64,000 nucleotides of DNA from Acidovorax soli (GTDB lineage: Bacteria > Pseudomonadota > Gammaproteobacteria > Burkholderiales > Burkholderiaceae_C), in contig NZ_JACHLK010000019.1 of assembly GCF_014207955.1 (NCBI RefSeq), forward strand, positions 47,245 to 111,244. The letters run 5' to 3'. Positions within the stretch are counted from its first letter, which is position 1. Every line of letters starts with the position of its first letter. Below are positions 35,525 through 44,436 of this stretch, one piece after another. Below the pieces are notes generated by a model. The model saw nothing but the letters and a program-made list of their open reading frames with translations. It did not search any database and was not told the origin of the DNA. A program made the position numbers and the translations under genes.

Positions 35525-36554
35525 CGGCCCCGAGCATGCCCGTGCGCGGGTGGCAGTTGAAGTACTCGAAATACTGCTCCTCGGCCCGGGCCACCGTGAC
35601 CTCGTGGTAGAGCTTGAGCTGCGCCGCCGGGCCCATGGTGCCCAGGTACTTCATGGCCGCGCCGAAGATGGCCACATGCGTGGGGTGCGACTCGGCCCAG
35701 CGCTCCAGCGCCGCCAGGCTGCGCCACCAGCCCATGCCGAAGCTCTTGTCCACTGGCTGGCCTTGGGCATCGACCACGGCCATGTAGCGGTTGGCATAGC
35801 AGTCCACCTGGCGGCCCTGGGCCTGCAAAAAGTCCATGCCGGCGCGCAGCACGGGCTCGACCTCTTCGGTATACATGCGGCGCTCATTGCCCTGGGTACC
35901 TGTCCAGTCCTGGCCGGAGCGGATGAGGCACAGGTTCCCGTGCGGCAGCACCCGCTGGTGCAGGCCTTCGGTGACGACCTGCGGCGCACCCTCGGGCGCC
36001 ATACCGTCGGTCTGCGACAGCGCCAGGCGGTCGCGCATGCCACCCCAGTAGGCATGCTCCTGGATGGGCTGGCCCAGGCCGCTGGAGACACCGGCCACGC
36101 CCTCCACCACGTCGGCTGAGAACAGGGTCTCGAACCGGTCCACGGCAGGCTGCAGCACCTCGGTGAACAGGCCCAATGCCGGGTCATTGAAGGCCCCGGA
36201 GGCCCAGCGCGCGCCATGCTCGGCGAACCAGGTGGCGTAGGCGGCCGGGTCGTCCCAGTAGCCGATGCTCACCGTGGTGAGGTAGCCGGCAGCGTCCACA
36301 CAGCGCGCGCGGTCCCAGTGGCCCGGGCCGGTGGCGGCGGCAAAGGCCTCGGCGATGCAGTGCAGGGCCCGCGCGGCCAGGGCGGGCGCGAGCGCATCGG
36401 CCCGGTGCTGGATGCCGAAGTAGGCCATGGCCACGCGCGTGACCTCGGAGCGGTAGCGCGCCACCGTGGCCGGGTACGGCGGCACATAGTCATCGGGCAC
36501 CCTGCGGTGGCGCAGGCGTGGGCACTGCAGGTGCGGGGGGATGGCGGATTCCAT
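35511..36554 (-). CDS. Aldoxime dehydratase (phenylacetaldoxime dehydratase family, haem enzyme)
   Basis: This 347-residue protein opens MESAIPPHLQCPRLRHRRVP and has VAMAYFGIQHRADAL, GPGHWDRARCVDAAG, ESHPTHVAIFGAAMKYLG and KLYHEVTVARAEEQYFEYFN. These conserved segments are typical of haem-containing aldoxime dehydratases, which remove water from an aldoxime to give a nitrile. The ESHPTH region likely carries the haem-ligand His, and YHEV the distal catalytic His, by comparison with the family as I recall it. The nitrilase gene is 7 bases upstream, so the two form an aldoxime-to-acid pathway. Confidence 0.85.
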   Translation of the reverse strand: MESAIPPHLQCPRLRHRRVPDDYVPPYPATVARYRSEVTRVAMAYFGIQHRADALAPALAARALHCIAEAFAAATGPGHWDRARCVDAAGYLTTVSIGYWDDPAAYATWFAEHGARWASGAFNDPALGLFTEVLQPAVDRFETLFSADVVEGVAGVSSGLGQPIQEHAYWGGMRDRLALSQTDGMAPEGAPQVVTEGLHQRVLPHGNLCLIRSGQDWTGTQGNERRMYTEEVEPVLRAGMDFLQAQGRQVDCYANRYMAVVDAQGQPVDKSFGMGWWRSLAALERWAESHPTHVAIFGAAMKYLGTMGPAAQLKLYHEVTVARAEEQYFEYFNCHPRTGMLGAVTGA

Positions 36555-36561
36555 GGTGCGC

Positions 36562-37596
36562 TCACTCGGCCATGGCTGCGGCGGGCTCCGCGGCGACGGC
36601 TTCGTTGGCCGCCACGGGTGCGGCCATGCCGGCCGGCACCTGCGACACCACACGATCGCCCGGCGTCTGGTTGAGCAGCAGGCGCGTGACGTCGGGCCGC
36701 GCATAGTGGCCGGCCGGGTCGGCCGCCGTCTTGGCCAGGGAGATGGTGCCCAGGTCGATGTCGGCCAGCACCAGGCCCTCTTCCTTCTCGCCCAGCGGGG
36801 TGCCCAGCGAGGCGCCGTCGGGCCCGTAGATGCGCGCAAAGCCCCCGCCTTCGAGCAGCAGCTGGCGCTGCAGGTCGTCGGTGCAGAGCAGGGCCACCAT
36901 CTCCTTCGATACCGTGGCGCAGGGCGCAACCACGTAGCAGCCGCCCTCGACCGCATAGATTTGGCTGGCGGCGTTGTTGACTTCGGCCCCCAGCGCATGG
37001 GCGGCGCCGCGGTACAGCGAGAAGCTGGGCCAGGCACCCACGTGGATCTGCTCGTTCTGCGCGTACATGGCGTACTTGCTCAGCGGCTGCAGGTGCTCCC
37101 AGCAGGCCAGCATGCCGACCCGGCCGATGGCGGTGTCCATCACGGCCAGGTCGCTGCCGTCGCCCTCGCCGAACACGGTGCGCTCCACATGGGTGGGCTT
37201 GAGCTTGCGCCGCGTTTTCACCACGCGGCCCTGGTCGTCGAACAGGGCCTGGGCGATGTAGAGGCTGCCGCCCGCGCGCTCGCTGTAGCCGGTGGACATC
37301 CAGATGCCGATGTCGCGCGCGGCCTGGGCCAGGCGCTGGAACTCGGCCGATCCCACCACCAGCGAGTTGTCGTTGTAGCGCTGCACATACTGCATGCCCA
37401 GGGCGGGCGCACTGAGCCAGATCCACCAGGGGTAGCCCGGAATCCAGGTCTCAGGGAAGGTGACCAGTTGCGCGCCCTGCTTTGCGGCCTCCTTCATCAG
37501 CGCAATGGTCTTGTCGATGGTGGCATCGAGGTCGAGGAACACGGGCGTAGCCTGGACGGCGGCGACACGCAATTGGGGGTGGTGGGTGGCGGGCAT
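36562..37596 (-). CDS. Nitrilase
   Basis: This 344-residue cytoplasmic enzyme has the full nitrilase triad: Glu-49 in LVTFPETWIPGYP, Lys-130 in TRRKLKPTHVERTVFGEGD, and Cys-164 in GMLACWEHLQPLSK. It hydrolyses nitriles to the acid and ammonia; aromatic and arylaliphatic nitrilases share this pattern. A strong AAGGAG ribosome site precedes the ATG at 37596. The C-terminal 30 residues are Ala/Glu-rich and variable, as in other nitrilases. It is first in an operon with the aldoxime dehydratase, opposite an AraC regulator. Confidence 0.93.
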   Translation of the reverse strand: MPATHHPQLRVAAVQATPVFLDLDATIDKTIALMKEAAKQGAQLVTFPETWIPGYPWWIWLSAPALGMQYVQRYNDNSLVVGSAEFQRLAQAARDIGIWMSTGYSERAGGSLYIAQALFDDQGRVVKTRRKLKPTHVERTVFGEGDGSDLAVMDTAIGRVGMLACWEHLQPLSKYAMYAQNEQIHVGAWPSFSLYRGAAHALGAEVNNAASQIYAVEGGCYVVAPCATVSKEMVALLCTDDLQRQLLLEGGGFARIYGPDGASLGTPLGEKEEGLVLADIDLGTISLAKTAADPAGHYARPDVTRLLLNQTPGDRVVSQVPAGMAAPVAANEAVAAEPAAAMAE

Positions 37597-37686
37597 GGGG
37601 AACTCCTTCAAGGGCGGGGTTGGCGATGGCAGGATTTCACTGCGGGCAGATCGCTCCGTCTTGCCCTTGGCTCGCGCGGTTCTTGA

Positions 37687-37707
37687 TTCCAGGCCACTTG
37701 ACTGGAA
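37687..37707. promoter_or_regulatory. Inverted repeat in nitrilase/AraC divergent promoter region
   Basis: TTCCAG and CTGGAA flank a nine-base spacer, forming a dyad about 90 bases upstream of the nitrilase start and 130 before the AraC start. It is a plausible AraC-type binding site. Inference from symmetry alone. Confidence 0.4.
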
Positions 37708-37838
37708 CTCTCCTGCCCCTTGCCCCAGGCTCACCACCCCGGGTTTATCGGCATGGGCCTTGCTTGAAGAAAGGGCGCGGCAGGAGGATGATGGACACAT
37801 CGCCGCCCTCCCCCCTCCCGCCCGCTTGAGACCCGCCC

Positions 37839-38804
37839 ATGAGCCAACTCTTGAGTACAGACCCCATCCCACCCCGTGAGCGGCTGGCTTACTGGACCGA
37901 CATGATCTGCACCACCTACGTGCAGCTCGAATGCGATGCGCCGGACGCTGAGGGCTTTGGCGGCTCCATCCAGAGCCACCACCTGCCGGGGCTGGACCTG
38001 TCGGTGGTGCGCTCGCGGGCCCAGCGCGTGGTGCGCACGCCGCGTTCCATCTCGCGCGCGGCAGACGACTGCTTCATCGTGAGCCTGCAGACGCGGGGGC
38101 ATGGCGTGATCTCCCAGGACGGGCGCGACGCGGCCGTGGCCCCCGGTGACTTTGCGCTGTACGACAGCACCCGGCCCTACACGCTGCAGTTCAGCGAGGA
38201 CTTCGAGGAGATCGTGCTCAAGCTGCGCGGCGAGCAACTGCGCGCACTGGTGACGGGTACCGAGCAGCTCACGGCCACCACGGTCTCGGGCCGCAGCGGC
38301 GCCGGGCACCTGATGGCCCACATGGTCACCGCGCTGCGCGACGAGGCGGACCGCCTGCCCGCGGCCTCGGCCGCCGCCGTGGCCAGCGGCGTGATCAGCG
38401 TGCTGGCCGCCGGCCTGCAGTCGCTGCCCGCCTGCCACCTGGTCGAGCCTTCTGCCATGGGGGCCTACCATGTGGCGCGCATCAAGCGCCACATCGACGC
38501 GCGGCTGCGCGACCCGGGGCTGAGTGTCGAGTCCGTGGCGCGGGACCTGGGCATGTCCAGCGGGCACCTGCACCGCCTGTTCAAGACCGAGCCGCAGTCC
38601 CCCTCGCACTACCTCTGGGGCCAGCGGCTCGATGGCGCCAGCCGCGAACTGCTGGACGCACGGCGCGCCAGGGCCTCGGTCTCGGAAATCGCCTTTGGCT
38701 GGGGCTTCAACGATGCGGCGCATTTCAGCCGGGCCTTCAAGGAGCGGTTTGGGCGCGCGCCGCGCGAGTGGCGCGCACAGGGTCCGGCCGCAGCCCGGGG
38801 CTGA
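37839..38804 (+). CDS. AraC-family transcriptional activator
   Basis: This 321-residue protein has an N-terminal AraC-binding-like domain (PF14525 type; PRERLAYWTDMICTTYVQLE, then CFIVSLQTRGHG and APGDFALYDSTRPY). The C-terminal double HTH (about 210-315) has LSVESVARDLGMSSGHLHRLF and VSEIAFGWGFNDAAHFSRAF. The divergent nitrilase-aldoxime dehydratase operon is the likely target, as with NitR-type regulators of nitrilase genes. Confidence 0.9.
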   Translation: MSQLLSTDPIPPRERLAYWTDMICTTYVQLECDAPDAEGFGGSIQSHHLPGLDLSVVRSRAQRVVRTPRSISRAADDCFIVSLQTRGHGVISQDGRDAAVAPGDFALYDSTRPYTLQFSEDFEEIVLKLRGEQLRALVTGTEQLTATTVSGRSGAGHLMAHMVTALRDEADRLPAASAAAVASGVISVLAAGLQSLPACHLVEPSAMGAYHVARIKRHIDARLRDPGLSVESVARDLGMSSGHLHRLFKTEPQSPSHYLWGQRLDGASRELLDARRARASVSEIAFGWGFNDAAHFSRAFKERFGRAPREWRAQGPAAARG

Positions 38805-38827
38805 GCGGCGCCGGCACAATCGGCTCC

Positions 38828-39616
38828 ATGCATGCATTGGATCCACGAGACTTCCCTGCCCTGACCCCTTTGCGCGACGGGCTCCACGCGGGCACCGAGA
38901 TCATGGCGGCCGTGCTGTCGGGCCACACCCGGGGCCGCATCTTCACCCCCACCCCGAGAGACCGGGGCACCGCCTTTGTCTACGACAACGGCTTTTGCGT
39001 GCTGGCGGGCGCCGTGCCCGATGCGGTGTTCGCCAGGTCCTGCATGGACTGGCTGCGGCGCCACGCCGGCCAGGACTTCTTCATCCTGTACCCCGGCCAC
39101 GCCGCCTGGGAGCCGGTGATCGAGCAAGGCGTCACCATGGCCGCCGTGCAAAAGCGGCAGCGCGTGGGTTTTTCGTTCGACCCCGTCCGCTTCGCCGCAG
39201 CGCAGCGTGCGGCACCGCTTCTGCCGCCGGGCTACCGCCTGGTGCCCATGGATGCGGCGCTGCTGCAGCAACTGGGCGACGGCCCCTACCCGTTCGCGGC
39301 GGGCATGTGGGCGTCCGCTGCGCTGTTCGAGCGCGAGGGCGTGGGCTTTTGCGTGCTGCAGGGCGGCCAGGTCGCGAGCCTGTGCTACTCGGTGTTCGTG
39401 AATGGGCTGCGCCACGACGCCGACATCTGCACCCTGGACGGCCACCTGCGGCAAGGCCTGGCCCGGGCCGTGGCGACGGCCTTCATCGGCGGCTGCCTGC
39501 AGCGTGGGCTGACGCCGGGATGGGACTGCTTTCGCCACAACCAGGCGTCGTACGATCTGGCCCGGTCGCTCGGCTTCGCGCCAAGCCACGAATTCTCCGT
39601 CTACGCCCGAGAATAG
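38828..39616 (+). CDS. GNAT-like acetyltransferase, 262 aa
   Basis: The N-terminal half is family-specific (GHTRGRIFTPTPRDRGTAFV, with a DFFILYPGHAAWEPVI segment). The C-terminal half is a GNAT-like fold: YPFAAGMWASAALFEREGVGF, then GLARAVATAFIGGCLQRGLTP and HNQASYDLARSLGF. This matches the two-part 'GNAT acetyltransferase' family (PF12746-like) in layout. The start at 38828 lies just after the AraC gene, with which it may be cotranscribed. Substrate unknown. Confidence 0.7.
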   Translation: MHALDPRDFPALTPLRDGLHAGTEIMAAVLSGHTRGRIFTPTPRDRGTAFVYDNGFCVLAGAVPDAVFARSCMDWLRRHAGQDFFILYPGHAAWEPVIEQGVTMAAVQKRQRVGFSFDPVRFAAAQRAAPLLPPGYRLVPMDAALLQQLGDGPYPFAAGMWASAALFEREGVGFCVLQGGQVASLCYSVFVNGLRHDADICTLDGHLRQGLARAVATAFIGGCLQRGLTPGWDCFRHNQASYDLARSLGFAPSHEFSVYARE

Positions 39617-39622
39617 CGCTTG

Positions 39623-40216
39623 CTATGCCGCTGCGGCCAGATGCAGCACCCCGAAGGGCATGTGGTGCATCAGCTCGCGCAGCAGCAGCAAGGTGGTGGC
39701 GAACTCCACGCTCTCGGGCAGGCCCTCGCTCGCAGCGGGCCGGCCTTCTGATACGGCCGCCAGGCGCTGGAACAGGCGCTCCATGGCCTCCAGGCTGAGC
39801 TGCATGGCGGGGGCGCTGGGTACGCCGGCCAACTCAGCCAGGGCCAGCAGGTGGGCGTCGGTGGACCACCAGGCCGCGCGGGCCGCCCCCGGCTGCTGTG
39901 CGTACTGCCGGTGGGCCAGGTAGACCTCGTCCTCCACGCTGGCGATGGCGTTTTCCAGCTCCAGCGGCGTGGGCACATCGCGCCGGAAGAAGTCGCGCGC
40001 GGTCTTGTGCCGGCCCACGGTCAGCGAGACCAGGGGGCCCGGTGCGCCGCCCTCGCCCAGCAGGGCCACCAGGGTGTGCGCGGTGCCCATGTGCAGCAAT
40101 GCGATGGGCTGGCCAGGCCCGGCATGGCCGTGCAGCGCCTGCCAGGCGGCGGCGATGTCGAAAGGCCGGGCATGGCCCGCCGCGGCAGCGGGTGGCAGGG
40201 GATGGCTGGCAAACAT
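39623..40216 (-). CDS. Hypothetical protein, 197 aa
   Basis: This is an alpha/beta soluble protein with no signal peptide or membrane helix. Visible elements are GPGQPIALLHMGTAHTLVAL, a SLTVGRHKTARDFFRRDVP segment, and a long helical C-terminal half (LSLEAMERLFQRLAAV). I do not recognise the family. It follows a DUF1003 membrane-protein gene by 3 bases on the same strand, so the two are probably cotranslated. Confidence 0.6.
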   Translation of the reverse strand: MFASHPLPPAAAAGHARPFDIAAAWQALHGHAGPGQPIALLHMGTAHTLVALLGEGGAPGPLVSLTVGRHKTARDFFRRDVPTPLELENAIASVEDEVYLAHRQYAQQPGAARAAWWSTDAHLLALAELAGVPSAPAMQLSLEAMERLFQRLAAVSEGRPAASEGLPESVEFATTLLLLRELMHHMPFGVLHLAAAA

Positions 40217-40219
40217 GGC

Positions 40220-40831
40220 TCAGCCCTGCCGCGCACTGGTGTCCGCACCGGTGCCGCCTGACTGCTGCACGCCGGGCGGCCCGGCCTGCTGCTGGCTGCG
40301 GGCGTTCGCGGGCACATAGTGCATGCGGTGGTGCATCTCCAGCGTCAGGGCCTCGATGCGTTCGCTGAGCTTCTTGGTCACCTCGGTCAGGCGGGTGTTC
40401 TGCTCCAGCAGGTCGAGCAACCGGGCACTGTTCTGCGCGGCCAGGGCCTGGCGCTCGGCGGTGGCCTGGGCCAGGGCCTCGCGGTGGCGGGCGTCGGCAT
40501 CGGCATGCATGCGGTCGCGTTCGGCCTGGCGCGTCTGGGCCAGCAGGATCAGCGGCGCGGCGTAGGCGGCCTGCAGGCTGAACGCCAGGTTCAGCAGGAT
40601 GAAGGGATAGACGTCGAAGGCCACCACGCCCGACAGGTTGAGCCCGATCCACACGGCCACAAAGCAGGTCTGCGCAAGCAGGAAGCGGGGCGAACCGAAC
40701 ATGCGCGCAAAGGCCTCGGCCCGGCGCGCAAAGCCGTCGTTGCCAAAGGGCGGCGACAGGTGCTCATGCTGGCGGTGAAAGCGCAGGTGGTCGGAGCCCG
40801 GGGCCGGGGTGGTGGTGGTTGGCGTCGTCAT
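40220..40831 (-). CDS. DUF1003-type membrane protein, 203 aa
   Basis: The two membrane helices near residues 50-67 and 72-95 (CFVAVWIGLNLSG, DVYPFILLNLAFSLQAAYAAPLILL is not quoted in full here) match the DUF1003 core with its FPFILLNL-like sequence YPFILLNLAFS. A long coiled coil (about 105-165) rich in Ala/Glu/Arg and a Pro/Gln/Gly tail follow. Function unknown; members are inner-membrane proteins. The ATG at 40831 is preferred over one 12 codons upstream. Confidence 0.75.
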   Translation of the reverse strand: MTTPTTTTPAPGSDHLRFHRQHEHLSPPFGNDGFARRAEAFARMFGSPRFLLAQTCFVAVWIGLNLSGVVAFDVYPFILLNLAFSLQAAYAAPLILLAQTRQAERDRMHADADARHREALAQATAERQALAAQNSARLLDLLEQNTRLTEVTKKLSERIEALTLEMHHRMHYVPANARSQQQAGPPGVQQSGGTGADTSARQG

Positions 40832-41227
40832 GCAAAAGACCTCGTTCGTTCGTGCAAGCGGTGGCAACCGGCCCCAATGGGAGCGCCGGGCGGCACCTGC
40901 ATGCCTGCCACTCTACCCGCTGGGCGTGTTCAAGTTCTGTGCCAGCGGGCAGGGTGGCCAGGGCGGGCCGCCAATCTCATCGCCGATCCGTGAATTTTCT
41001 GGCAACCAGGGCCCCGGCTTGAGGGCCCGCGCATCCCCGACAGCGCGGACCCGTGGTGTGATGCGGCCTGGCGGCCCATCCGGCCGACAGGCGATGCCAG
41101 CCCGCGCCTACACGCGGCCGCCAGCGCCCCCACTACATTGACCACACCGCCGCACCACAGGCAGCCCCCGGCCCGACGGCCGGCCCCTGCCAGAACTGCA
41201 GCGAAGCCTTCAGCCAGGGACACCACC
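40832..41227. other. Gene-free divergent region
   Basis: This 396-base region lies between the DUF1003 gene (minus) and the lipocalin gene (plus). It contains a GGGCCC/GGGCCC repeat pair (41009-41014, 41023-41028) without a T-run. I see no RNA gene, clear operator or further coding sequence. Confidence 0.35.
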
Positions 41228-41872
41228 ATGCCTGACACCCTTGTCGCACTGCGAGACATGCCAGCAACCGCCCCGGAGCACGCAACCCCTGCGGCCACGC
41301 GCGCGATGGGCCGCCGCATCCTACCCAACACCATTGGTGTGCTGGCGCTGGGTGCGGTGCTGTTCTTCACGGCCTGTTCCACGCACCCGCCTGCCGGCAT
41401 TGAGCCGGTGGCGGGCTTCGACGCGCAGCGCTATGCGGGCCAGTGGTACGAGGTGGCCCGGCTGGACCATTCCTTCGAACGTGGCCTGCAGCAGACCACG
41501 GCCAACTACATCCCCCAAGCGGATGGCACCATCCAGGTGGTCAACCGCGGTTTCGATCCCGGCCGCGACCGCTGGAAGCAGGCCGAGGGCAAGGCACGCT
41601 TTGTCGGCGACACGCGCCAGGGCGCCCTCAAGGTCTCGTTCTTCGGCCCCTTCTATGGCGGCTACAACGTGGTGGCGCTGGACCCGGACTACCAGTGGTC
41701 CATGGTCATCGGCTCCAACCGCGGCTACCTGTGGATCCTGTCGCGCACCAAGACCCTGCCCCCCGGCGTGCGCGAGCAACTGCTGGCCCAGGCGAAGTCG
41801 CTTGGCGTGGAGGTGGACAAGGTGCTGTGGGTGGCGCAGGACGGGCCCGCCCAGGGCAAGCCGGCCAGTTGA
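41228..41872 (+). CDS. blc: Lipocalin family lipoprotein (Blc-like)
   Basis: This 214-residue protein has, after a variable 25-residue lead, a lipoprotein signal (VLALGAVLFFTACST) with the lipid-modified Cys in FTACS. The lipocalin body has AGQWYEVARLDHSFERGL (the GxW motif), TANYIPQADGTIQVVNRGF, GKARFVGD, FFGPFYGGYNVVALD and YLWILSRTKTL. Bacterial lipocalins sit at the outer membrane and bind lysophospholipids or other hydrophobic ligands. An internal ATG at 41306 closer to the signal is an equally possible start. Confidence 0.85.
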   Translation: MPDTLVALRDMPATAPEHATPAATRAMGRRILPNTIGVLALGAVLFFTACSTHPPAGIEPVAGFDAQRYAGQWYEVARLDHSFERGLQQTTANYIPQADGTIQVVNRGFDPGRDRWKQAEGKARFVGDTRQGALKVSFFGPFYGGYNVVALDPDYQWSMVIGSNRGYLWILSRTKTLPPGVREQLLAQAKSLGVEVDKVLWVAQDGPAQGKPAS

Positions 41873-41922
41873 ATGCCCCCACGGCCCACTAAAGTTTTTC
41901 GCCCATGTGCCGATAAGGAGGC

Positions 41923-42264
41923 ATGCAAGTTTCCTCTTCGTCATCGGCAGGCCAGGTGTCGTCGTCCAGCGGGGGCGGCGGCAGCGAGATCGCCAAGCTG
42001 CAAAAGCAGTTGCGCGAGCTGACCGACGAACTCAAGAACCTGGCCACGTCCGACATGGAACCCAAGGCCAAGCAGCAAAAGGCCAAGCTGCTGCAGGCCC
42101 AGATCCAGATGGTGCAGGCGCAGATCACCGCCATCCAGCGGGCCCGCCAGCAGGAGCAGCAGGACGCCCAGGCTCGCAAGATGGAAGCCGCGGCCCAGAC
42201 TGCGCGCGAGCAGCGCCCCCCATCGGCGGATGGTCTGGGGTCACAGGTCGATACTTACGCCTGA
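41923..42264 (+). CDS. FlxA-like coiled-coil protein, 113 aa
   Basis: A Ser/Gly-rich start leads into a long amphipathic coiled coil (IAKLQKQLRELTDELKNL and KAKLLQAQIQMVQAQIT) and a Gln/Glu/Ala-rich end. The layout resembles the FlxA-like family (PF14282), whose role is unknown. It has an ideal ribosome site (AAGGAGG) six bases before the ATG at 41923, stronger than its neighbours', so it may be highly expressed. Confidence 0.7.
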   Translation: MQVSSSSSAGQVSSSSGGGGSEIAKLQKQLRELTDELKNLATSDMEPKAKQQKAKLLQAQIQMVQAQITAIQRARQQEQQDAQARKMEAAAQTAREQRPPSADGLGSQVDTYA

Positions 42265-42282
42265 GCCCCTGGCCGCCACGCC

Positions 42283-43302
42283 TCAGAAGTTGTGGCGGAT
42301 GCCGATCTCGTAGCCGCTGGAGCTGCCGCCCAGCGTGGTGCCGGTCGCCGCCAGCCCCTGCAGGCCGATGGACCGCTGGGCGCCTGAGTCGTTCTTCAGC
42401 CGCGCCACGGCGCCATAGACTTGGGTGCGCTTGGAGAAGTGGTAGCCGTAGCCCAGGGCGAGCTTGTGCCAATCGGCACTGCCGGGCTGGGTGCTGTAGC
42501 GGCTGACCTGGGCGCGCAGCTCGCCATTGCCCAGCGGGGCCGTGGCGCCCAGTTCGATGGCCGTGATCTTCACCGCCCCCTTCTTCTCCGAGGCCCAGAG
42601 CAGCATGGGTCGGACCACGCCGAAGTCGTAGGACACACCGGCATTGTGGGCCTTCACGTCCTCTGCCCCCGTCGCGCCCTTGAGCTTGCCCGTGGCCAGC
42701 GAGGCGTTGAACGGCCCCGTGCGGTAGCCCACGCGCGCGCCGGCATAGTTGCCCTGCTTGGAGTTGTCGGCGTTGGAAGGCTGTTCTCCGAACGCATACT
42801 GCACCTGGCCGTAGAAGCCGCCAAGCTCGCGCGGCAGGAAATAGCCCACCGCGTTGCTGACCTGGATCGGTGCACCCAGCATGATGAAGGCGTTGGTGCC
42901 GCCCACGCCATTGGTCAGGAAGGGATCGAAGATCAGCGTGTTCAGGAAGGTCGCGGCATCGTCACGGCCCAGGCGCAGCTCGCCGAAAGGCCCCGACAGG
43001 CTGACCGTGGCGCGGCGGTTGAATGCCAGGGCGCCGCTGGTCTTGCCCGAGCCAGAGTCCACGTCCAGCCCGGCTTCGAGCCAGAAGCCCGCGGCCAGGC
43101 CGCCGCCCAGGTCTTCGGTGCCGCGAAAACCCAGGCGGCTGATGTTGGCGCCGCCGGTGGACAGGCCGGTGCGCGAGACGCCTTCGCCCGTCACGTGCGC
43201 CACGCCGACGTCGAGCACGCCGAACAGGGTGACGGAAGACTGCGCCGAGGCGGCGCCCGCGGTGGCCAGCACGGCCAGCGCGATCCAGGTTTTTTGGTGC
43301 AT
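42283..43302 (-). CDS. Gram-negative porin (Burkholderiales OmpC type)
   Basis: This 339-residue outer-membrane protein has a signal peptide (ALAVLATAGAASAQ), the N-terminal SSVTLFGVLDVGVAHV and a C-terminal Phe (IGIRHNF). Alternating aromatic/Gly strands build a 16-stranded trimeric beta-barrel with a constriction loop. It is the last gene on this strand before the convergent FlxA-like gene and follows the oxygenase reductase, so it may provide substrate entry for the catabolic operon. A strong GGAGGAGAG ribosome site precedes the start, adjacent to a CCGGC/GCCGG hairpin at 43315-43330. Confidence 0.9.
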   Translation of the reverse strand: MHQKTWIALAVLATAGAASAQSSVTLFGVLDVGVAHVTGEGVSRTGLSTGGANISRLGFRGTEDLGGGLAAGFWLEAGLDVDSGSGKTSGALAFNRRATVSLSGPFGELRLGRDDAATFLNTLIFDPFLTNGVGGTNAFIMLGAPIQVSNAVGYFLPRELGGFYGQVQYAFGEQPSNADNSKQGNYAGARVGYRTGPFNASLATGKLKGATGAEDVKAHNAGVSYDFGVVRPMLLWASEKKGAVKITAIELGATAPLGNGELRAQVSRYSTQPGSADWHKLALGYGYHFSKRTQVYGAVARLKNDSGAQRSIGLQGLAATGTTLGGSSSGYEIGIRHNF

Positions 43303-43439
43303 GCGTTCTCTCCTCCGGCAGGTTCGCCGGTCATGTGTTTCTGAGGTCGAGGGGAGGACGGGAGCGAACAGCCGAAGATGCGGCGGCCTCCCCCAAAGCC
43401 CGTCCGGGGGAAATTCGGGGCTGCGTCGTCAGCGGCGCA

Positions 43440-44399
43440 TCACAGGTCCAAGGCCAGCGATTCGCTCTTGCAGCCGGAGACGCAGACCATCATGGCCTTG
43501 TTCGAGGCGCGCTCCTTGGCGCTGAGCACCGAGTCGCGGTGGTCTGGCTCACCGGCCAGCACGCGCGTCTCGCAGGTTCCGCAGACGCCTTCGCTGCAGC
43601 TGTACTCCACCGGGATGCCGGCATCAAGCAGGGTGTCGAGCAGCGACTTCTCGGGGGTGATGGTGATGCTGCGGCCGCTCTTGCGCAGCTCCACGGTGTA
43701 GGTGGCGCGCGCATCGGACGAGGCGGCCACCTCGACGGCGGCGAAGCGCTCGATGTGCGCGTTCTCGTGCCCCAGTTCGGCGCAGAACTTCTCGAAGGCG
43801 TCCAGCATCACCGTGGGGCCGCAGGCGTAGTGGTGCGTCTGCGCATCCGGTGCGCGCCGCTGCAGCAGCGCGTGCAGGTCCGGCGGCCCGCCCTGCTCGC
43901 TGTCGAAGTGCAGGTGCAACGGCACCCCGAGCGCCTCGAGCTCGGCCACGAAGGCGGCGCTTTCGCGCGAACGGGCGAAGTACATCACCTCGACCGAACG
44001 GCCCAGCACCTTGAGGCGCCGCGCCATGCACAGGATGGGCGTGATGCCGATGCCGCCAGCGACCAGCACCGTGTGCGCGGCCTCTTCGTGCAACGCAAAG
44101 TTGTTGCGCGGCGCCGAGATGGGCAGCCGCATGCCCACGCGCAGCTGCTCGTGCACGCAGCGCGAGCCGCCGCGGCTGGCGCGGTCGCGCAGCACACCGA
44201 TGACATAGCGCCCGCGCTCCTCGCTGGCGTTGCACAGCGAGTAGTTGCGCACCATGCCGTTGGGCAGGTGCAGGTCGATGTGCGCGCCGGCGTCGAAGGC
44301 CGGAAACGGCTCACCGCCGCGCACGGGGCGCAGCTCGATGCTGATCACATCGTCGGCCTCGAAGCGCAGGGTGTGGACAAAGGCGTTCAAGATACTCAT
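43440..44399 (-). CDS. Oxygenase reductase (FMN/NAD(P)H/2Fe-2S, phthalate dioxygenase reductase type)
   Basis: This 319-residue protein has its flavin-binding site at VRNYSLCN (RxYS), its NAD-binding site at VAGGIGITPILCMAR, and a C-terminal plant-type ferredoxin domain with Cys-268, Cys-273, Cys-276 and Cys-306 (YSCSEGVCGTCETRV). It transfers electrons from NAD(P)H to the Rieske oxygenase encoded 37 bases upstream. The domain order is that of VanB and phthalate dioxygenase reductases. Confidence 0.93.
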   Translation of the reverse strand: MSILNAFVHTLRFEADDVISIELRPVRGGEPFPAFDAGAHIDLHLPNGMVRNYSLCNASEERGRYVIGVLRDRASRGGSRCVHEQLRVGMRLPISAPRNNFALHEEAAHTVLVAGGIGITPILCMARRLKVLGRSVEVMYFARSRESAAFVAELEALGVPLHLHFDSEQGGPPDLHALLQRRAPDAQTHHYACGPTVMLDAFEKFCAELGHENAHIERFAAVEVAASSDARATYTVELRKSGRSITITPEKSLLDTLLDAGIPVEYSCSEGVCGTCETRVLAGEPDHRDSVLSAKERASNKAMMVCVSGCKSESLALDL

Positions 44400-44436
44400 G
44401 GCAATGGCTCCCGGGGCATGGCGCGTCGGCGTGCGC

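Noticed and set aside
41009..41028. GGGCCC repeat pair considered as a terminator
   Set aside because: No T-run follows and it lies upstream of both neighbouring genes.
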